A stretch of DNA of 16,563 bases from Paracoccaceae bacterium. GTDB taxonomy: Bacteria > Pseudomonadota > Alphaproteobacteria > Rhodobacterales > Rhodobacteraceae. This document shows, piece after piece, positions 13,522 through 16,563 of the stretch (position 1 is its first letter; the number at the start of each line of letters is the position of its first letter). Both the position numbers and the translations under genes were made by a program. Where the stretch lies: NCBI GenBank assembly GCA_007129775.1, contig SKUV01000380.1, positions 1-16,563 on the forward strand, given 5' to 3'. A model generated the notes under the pieces. That model was not told the origin of the DNA. It saw nothing but the letters and a program-made list of their open reading frames with translations, and did not search any database.

Positions 13522-16500
13522 ATGCCCAACACCGTTCCACACCGGCTGAAGTCGCAAATCGCAGAAGGCGCCCTTCGCGACGAGGCCAACACGCTCGCCG
13601 GTCTGCGCGCGCAGGCCGGGCTTGACGGACAGACCCGCACCGAGATCGCCGCGCATGGCGCCGCCCTCGTGCGGGCGATCCGAAGCCGCGCGCGCCCGGG
13701 GCTGATGGAGGTCTTTCTGGCCGAATACGGCCTGTCCACCGACGAGGGAATCGCGCTGATGTGCCTCGCCGAGGCGCTGCTGCGTGTGCCCGACGCGCCA
13801 ACCATGGACGCGCTGATCGAGGACAAGATCGCACCATCGGACTGGGGCCGGCATCTGGGGCATTCCTCCTCCAGCCTCGTGAACGCCTCTACCTGGGCGC
13901 TGTTGCTCACCGGCAAGGTGCTGGACGATTCGCCGCCCGGGGTGGCGGGACATCTGCGCGGGGCGATCCGGCGGCTGGGCGAGCCGGTGATCCGCACCGC
14001 CGTCGGCCGCGCGATGAAGGAGATGGGCCGCCAGTTCGTGTTGGGCGAAACCATCTCCGGCGCCCTGCGCCGGGCCGCGGGAATGGAGGCGAAGGGTTAC
14101 GCCTATTCCTACGACATGCTGGGCGAGGCCGCGCGCACCGGCGCGGATGCGGCGCGCTATTTCGATGCCTATGCCGATGCCATCCGGGCCATCGGCAAGG
14201 CCGCCGGGCGCGGCGACATGCGCGACAATCCGGGTATTTCGGTCAAGCTGTCGGCGCTGCATCCGCGCTATGAGGAGGCGCAGCGCGACCGGGTCATGGC
14301 CGAAATCGTGCCGCGCGTCACCGAACTCGCGCGAATGGCGGCCGAGCGCGGTCTGGGCTTCAACATCGACGCAGAAGAGGCCGACAGGCTGGCCCTGTCG
14401 CTGGATGTGGTCGAGGCGGTGCTCGGCGATCCGGGCCTTGCCGGCTGGGACGGATTCGGCATCGTGGTGCAGGCCTACGGCCCGCGCGCGGGCGATGTGA
14501 TTGACTGGTTTCAGTGTCTCGCCGCGCAGCTCGACCGGAGGGTGATGCTGCGGCTGGTCAAGGGCGCCTATTGGGATACCGAGATCAAACGCGCGCAGGT
14601 CATGGGGCTTGACGGCTTCCCTGTCTTCACCCGCAAGGCGGCGACCGATGTCAGCTATATCGCCAATGCGCGGCGGTTGCTGGAACATTGCGACCGCATC
14701 TATCCGCAATTCGCCACTCACAACGCCCATACCGTGGCAGCGATACTGCACATAGCCCGGGCGCTGGGGCGCGGGCGTGACGATTACGAGTTTCAACGTC
14801 TTCACGGCATGGGCGAGGCGCTACACGATCTGGTTCTGGCCGAGGCCAGCACGCGCTGCCGCATCTACGCGCCGGTGGGGGCGCATCGCGACCTGCTGGC
14901 CTATCTGGTTCGCCGGCTGCTGGAGAACGGCGCCAATTCCTCCTTCGTCAACCAGATCGTGGACGAAACGGTGGCGCCCGAGACCGTCGCCGCCTGCCCC
15001 TTCGCCGCGCTGGAGGCCGAGGGCACGGGGCCGCATCCGGCGATCCGGCCGGGGCCGGATCTCTTTGCGCCAAACCGCCCGAATTCGCGCGGCTGGGATC
15101 TGACCTGCGCGCGCGATCTGGCCGAAATCGAGGCCGCCCGCACGCCGTGGCGCGAAAAGAGCTTCGCGGCCGCGCCGATCCTTGCCGGCGACGATGGCAA
15201 GGGCGGCAACGAAGCTGCAGTGCAGAACCCCGCCCGCCCCGACGACAGCCCGGGGCGGGTGCGCCCGGCCTCCGCGGCGGATGTCGAAGCCGCCATTGCC
15301 GCGGCCGAGCCTTGGGACGCGCCGCCCGAAGAGCGCCGCACCGTCCTCGCCCGCGCCGCCGCGTTATACGAGGAGGATTTCGGCCGCCTCTTTGCCCTGC
15401 TCGCGCGCGAGGCCGGCAAGACCCTGCCCGATTGCGTCGGTGAATTGCGGGAGGCGGTGGATTTCCTGCATTTCTACGGGGCAGAGGCTGTGCGGCTGGC
15501 GCCGATCCAGCCGCGCGGGGTGATCACCTGCATCTCGCCGTGGAATTTCCCGCTGGCGATCTTCACCGGCCAGATTGCCGGCGCGCTCGCCGCGGGCAAT
15601 GCGGTGTTGGCCAAGCCCGCGGAACAGACGACGCTGGTGGCCCATCGCGCGGTGGAACTGCTGCACGCAGCCGGCGTGCCGCGCAGCGCGCTGCAATTCC
15701 TGCCCGGCGCGGGCGCGGAGGTGGGCGCGGCGCTCAGCGCGGCGCCGGGTGTCGCCGGCGTGGCCTTCACCGGATCGACCGCCACGGCACAGCGGATCCG
15801 GGCGGGCATGGCCGCGCATCTGGACCCGGGCGCACCGCTGATCGCGGAGACCGGCGGGCTCAATGCCATGATCGTGGATTCCACCGCGCTGCACGAACAG
15901 GCGGTGCGCGACATCATCGCCTCGGCCTTCCAGTCGGCCGGTCAGCGCTGCTCGGCGCTGCGCTGCCTTTATGTGCAACACGAGGTCGCGCCGGCCTTTC
16001 GCAAGATGCTCTTCGGCGCGATGGACGAATTGCGCCTGGGCGATCCGTGGCATCTGGCGACCGATGTGGGCCCGGTGATCGACGCGGGCGCGGCCGAGGG
16101 CATCCGCGCCCATATCGAGGCCGCGCGGGCAGAGGGTCGCGTGCTCAAGGAACTGCCGCTGCCCGAAGCGGGCCATTTCATCGCGCCCACGGTTATCGAA
16201 GTGCCGGGGATCGAGGCGCTGGAGCGCGAGGTTTTCGGCCCGGTGCTGCACCTTACCACCTTTCGCGCAAACCAGATCGACCGTGTGATCGACGCGGTGA
16301 ACGCCACAGGCAACGGGCTGACCTTCGGGCTGCTCAGCCGGATCGACGACCGGGTGCAACAGGTGGTGGCGCGGCTCGCGGTGGGCAACACCTATGTGAA
16401 CCGCAACCAGATCGGAGCCGTGGTCGGCAGCCAGCCCTTCGGCGGTGAGGGGCTGTCGGGCACCGGCCCCAAGGCCGGCGGACCGCACTACCTGGCTCGC

Positions 16501-16563
16501 TTCACCGCCCGCCCCGCGCCCCACCCGGCGCCGATGCCCTGGCCCGGCGCCGCCGATCCGGCC
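13522..16563 (+). CDS. putA: Bifunctional proline dehydrogenase / P5C dehydrogenase, 3'-truncated
   Basis: PutA oxidises proline to glutamate in two steps: FAD-dependent proline dehydrogenase, then NAD-dependent glutamate-semialdehyde dehydrogenase, with the intermediate channelled between sites. The frame runs without a stop through 1014 codons to the window edge. The PRODH barrel (about 1-480) shows LVKGAYWDTEIK with Lys347, YEFQRLHGMGE (422-432) and Arg464/Arg465 before LLENGANSSF. The aldehyde dehydrogenase domain (about 510-1000) has ISPWNFPLA, FTGST, AETGG with general-base Glu776 and AGQRCSA with catalytic Cys810, 34 residues apart as in E. coli PutA. There is no ribbon-helix-helix N-terminus, so this PutA should not repress its own gene, consistent with divergent putR. 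ATG 13522 has a perfect GGAGG (13510-13514) seven bases upstream. Homologues in this group carry roughly 100 more residues, so a C-terminal domain probably lies beyond the edge. Confidence 0.97.
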   Translation, partial: MPNTVPHRLKSQIAEGALRDEANTLAGLRAQAGLDGQTRTEIAAHGAALVRAIRSRARPGLMEVFLAEYGLSTDEGIALMCLAEALLRVPDAPTMDALIEDKIAPSDWGRHLGHSSSSLVNASTWALLLTGKVLDDSPPGVAGHLRGAIRRLGEPVIRTAVGRAMKEMGRQFVLGETISGALRRAAGMEAKGYAYSYDMLGEAARTGADAARYFDAYADAIRAIGKAAGRGDMRDNPGISVKLSALHPRYEEAQRDRVMAEIVPRVTELARMAAERGLGFNIDAEEADRLALSLDVVEAVLGDPGLAGWDGFGIVVQAYGPRAGDVIDWFQCLAAQLDRRVMLRLVKGAYWDTEIKRAQVMGLDGFPVFTRKAATDVSYIANARRLLEHCDRIYPQFATHNAHTVAAILHIARALGRGRDDYEFQRLHGMGEALHDLVLAEASTRCRIYAPVGAHRDLLAYLVRRLLENGANSSFVNQIVDETVAPETVAACPFAALEAEGTGPHPAIRPGPDLFAPNRPNSRGWDLTCARDLAEIEAARTPWREKSFAAAPILAGDDGKGGNEAAVQNPARPDDSPGRVRPASAADVEAAIAAAEPWDAPPEERRTVLARAAALYEEDFGRLFALLAREAGKTLPDCVGELREAVDFLHFYGAEAVRLAPIQPRGVITCISPWNFPLAIFTGQIAGALAAGNAVLAKPAEQTTLVAHRAVELLHAAGVPRSALQFLPGAGAEVGAALSAAPGVAGVAFTGSTATAQRIRAGMAAHLDPGAPLIAETGGLNAMIVDSTALHEQAVRDIIASAFQSAGQRCSALRCLYVQHEVAPAFRKMLFGAMDELRLGDPWHLATDVGPVIDAGAAEGIRAHIEAARAEGRVLKELPLPEAGHFIAPTVIEVPGIEALEREVFGPVLHLTTFRANQIDRVIDAVNATGNGLTFGLLSRIDDRVQQVVARLAVGNTYVNRNQIGAVVGSQPFGGEGLSGTGPKAGGPHYLARFTARPAPHPAPMPWPGAADPA

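Noticed and set aside
13413..14054. N-terminal extension of the Lrp-type regulator
   Set aside because: The extra 214 codons are antisense to putA and cross its promoter. The regulator is full length from 13412.
13456..14805. 449-codon open frame on the minus strand opposite putA
   Set aside because: It is a shadow of the proline dehydrogenase coding frame with low-complexity composition and no start signal.
15364..16524. 386-codon open frame on the minus strand opposite putA
   Set aside because: It lies within the aldehyde dehydrogenase domain, which carries intact catalytic residues on the plus strand. It has no motif of its own.

Overview
The window is 16.6 kb of GC-rich chromosomal DNA with densely packed genes. 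It most resembles an alphaproteobacterium of the Rhodobacteraceae/Paracoccaceae (roseobacter-Rhodovulum type). The reasons are the overall codon use, a short PutA without a ribbon-helix-helix domain paired with a divergent Lrp-type regulator, a NodH-like sulfotransferase, and a Core-2/I-branching protein with a long C-terminal extension. These placements come from memory of the families, not from a search. I see no rRNA, tRNA, CRISPR array, insertion sequence, integrase or attachment site.

Layout. 1-1659 is the 3' three-quarters of priA (replication restart helicase), cut by the window edge. Convergent to it is an ABC-2 polysaccharide-export permease (1697-2575, minus). A 224-bp divergent region separates the permease from a family 2 glycosyltransferase (2800-4047). 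A 251-bp leader region follows, then a tight same-strand run: galU (4299-5192), a GT4 glycosyltransferase (5242-6492), a DxD glycosyltransferase of the Glyco_tranf_2_4 type (6527-7537), a Core-2/I-branching glycosyltransferase with a large extra domain (7551-9251) and a NodH-like sulfotransferase (9255-10646). Gaps shrink from 49 to 3 bp along the run, so it reads as one operon. Next come a convergent DUF3592-type membrane protein (10695-11447, minus), a divergent lytic murein transglycosylase lipoprotein (11670-12923), and the proline-catabolism pair putR (12954-13412, minus) and putA (13522 to the window end, plus, no stop reached).

How the genes fit together. Bases 1697-10646 look like a surface-glycan locus. 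GalU supplies UDP-glucose, four glycosyltransferases build or branch a glycan, a sulfotransferase could add sulfate from PAPS, and the ABC-2 permease could export the product. The partner ATPase, periplasmic and outer-membrane export proteins and PAPS-synthesis genes are not in the window, so the locus is incomplete or works with genes elsewhere. The product and linkages cannot be read from the sequence.

The most interesting points are (i) a sulfotransferase that looks like two sulfotransferase modules in tandem, the second with a degraded PAPS site; (ii) the roughly 270-residue uncharacterised C-terminal domain on the Core-2 enzyme, whose tail resembles sulfotransferase C-termini; (iii) a perfect hairpin touching the likely ribosome binding site of the permease, next to a cluster of TTTGCG elements; (iv) two candidate operators about three helical turns apart between putR and putA; and (v) GC-only hairpins without a T-tract at all three convergent gene junctions.
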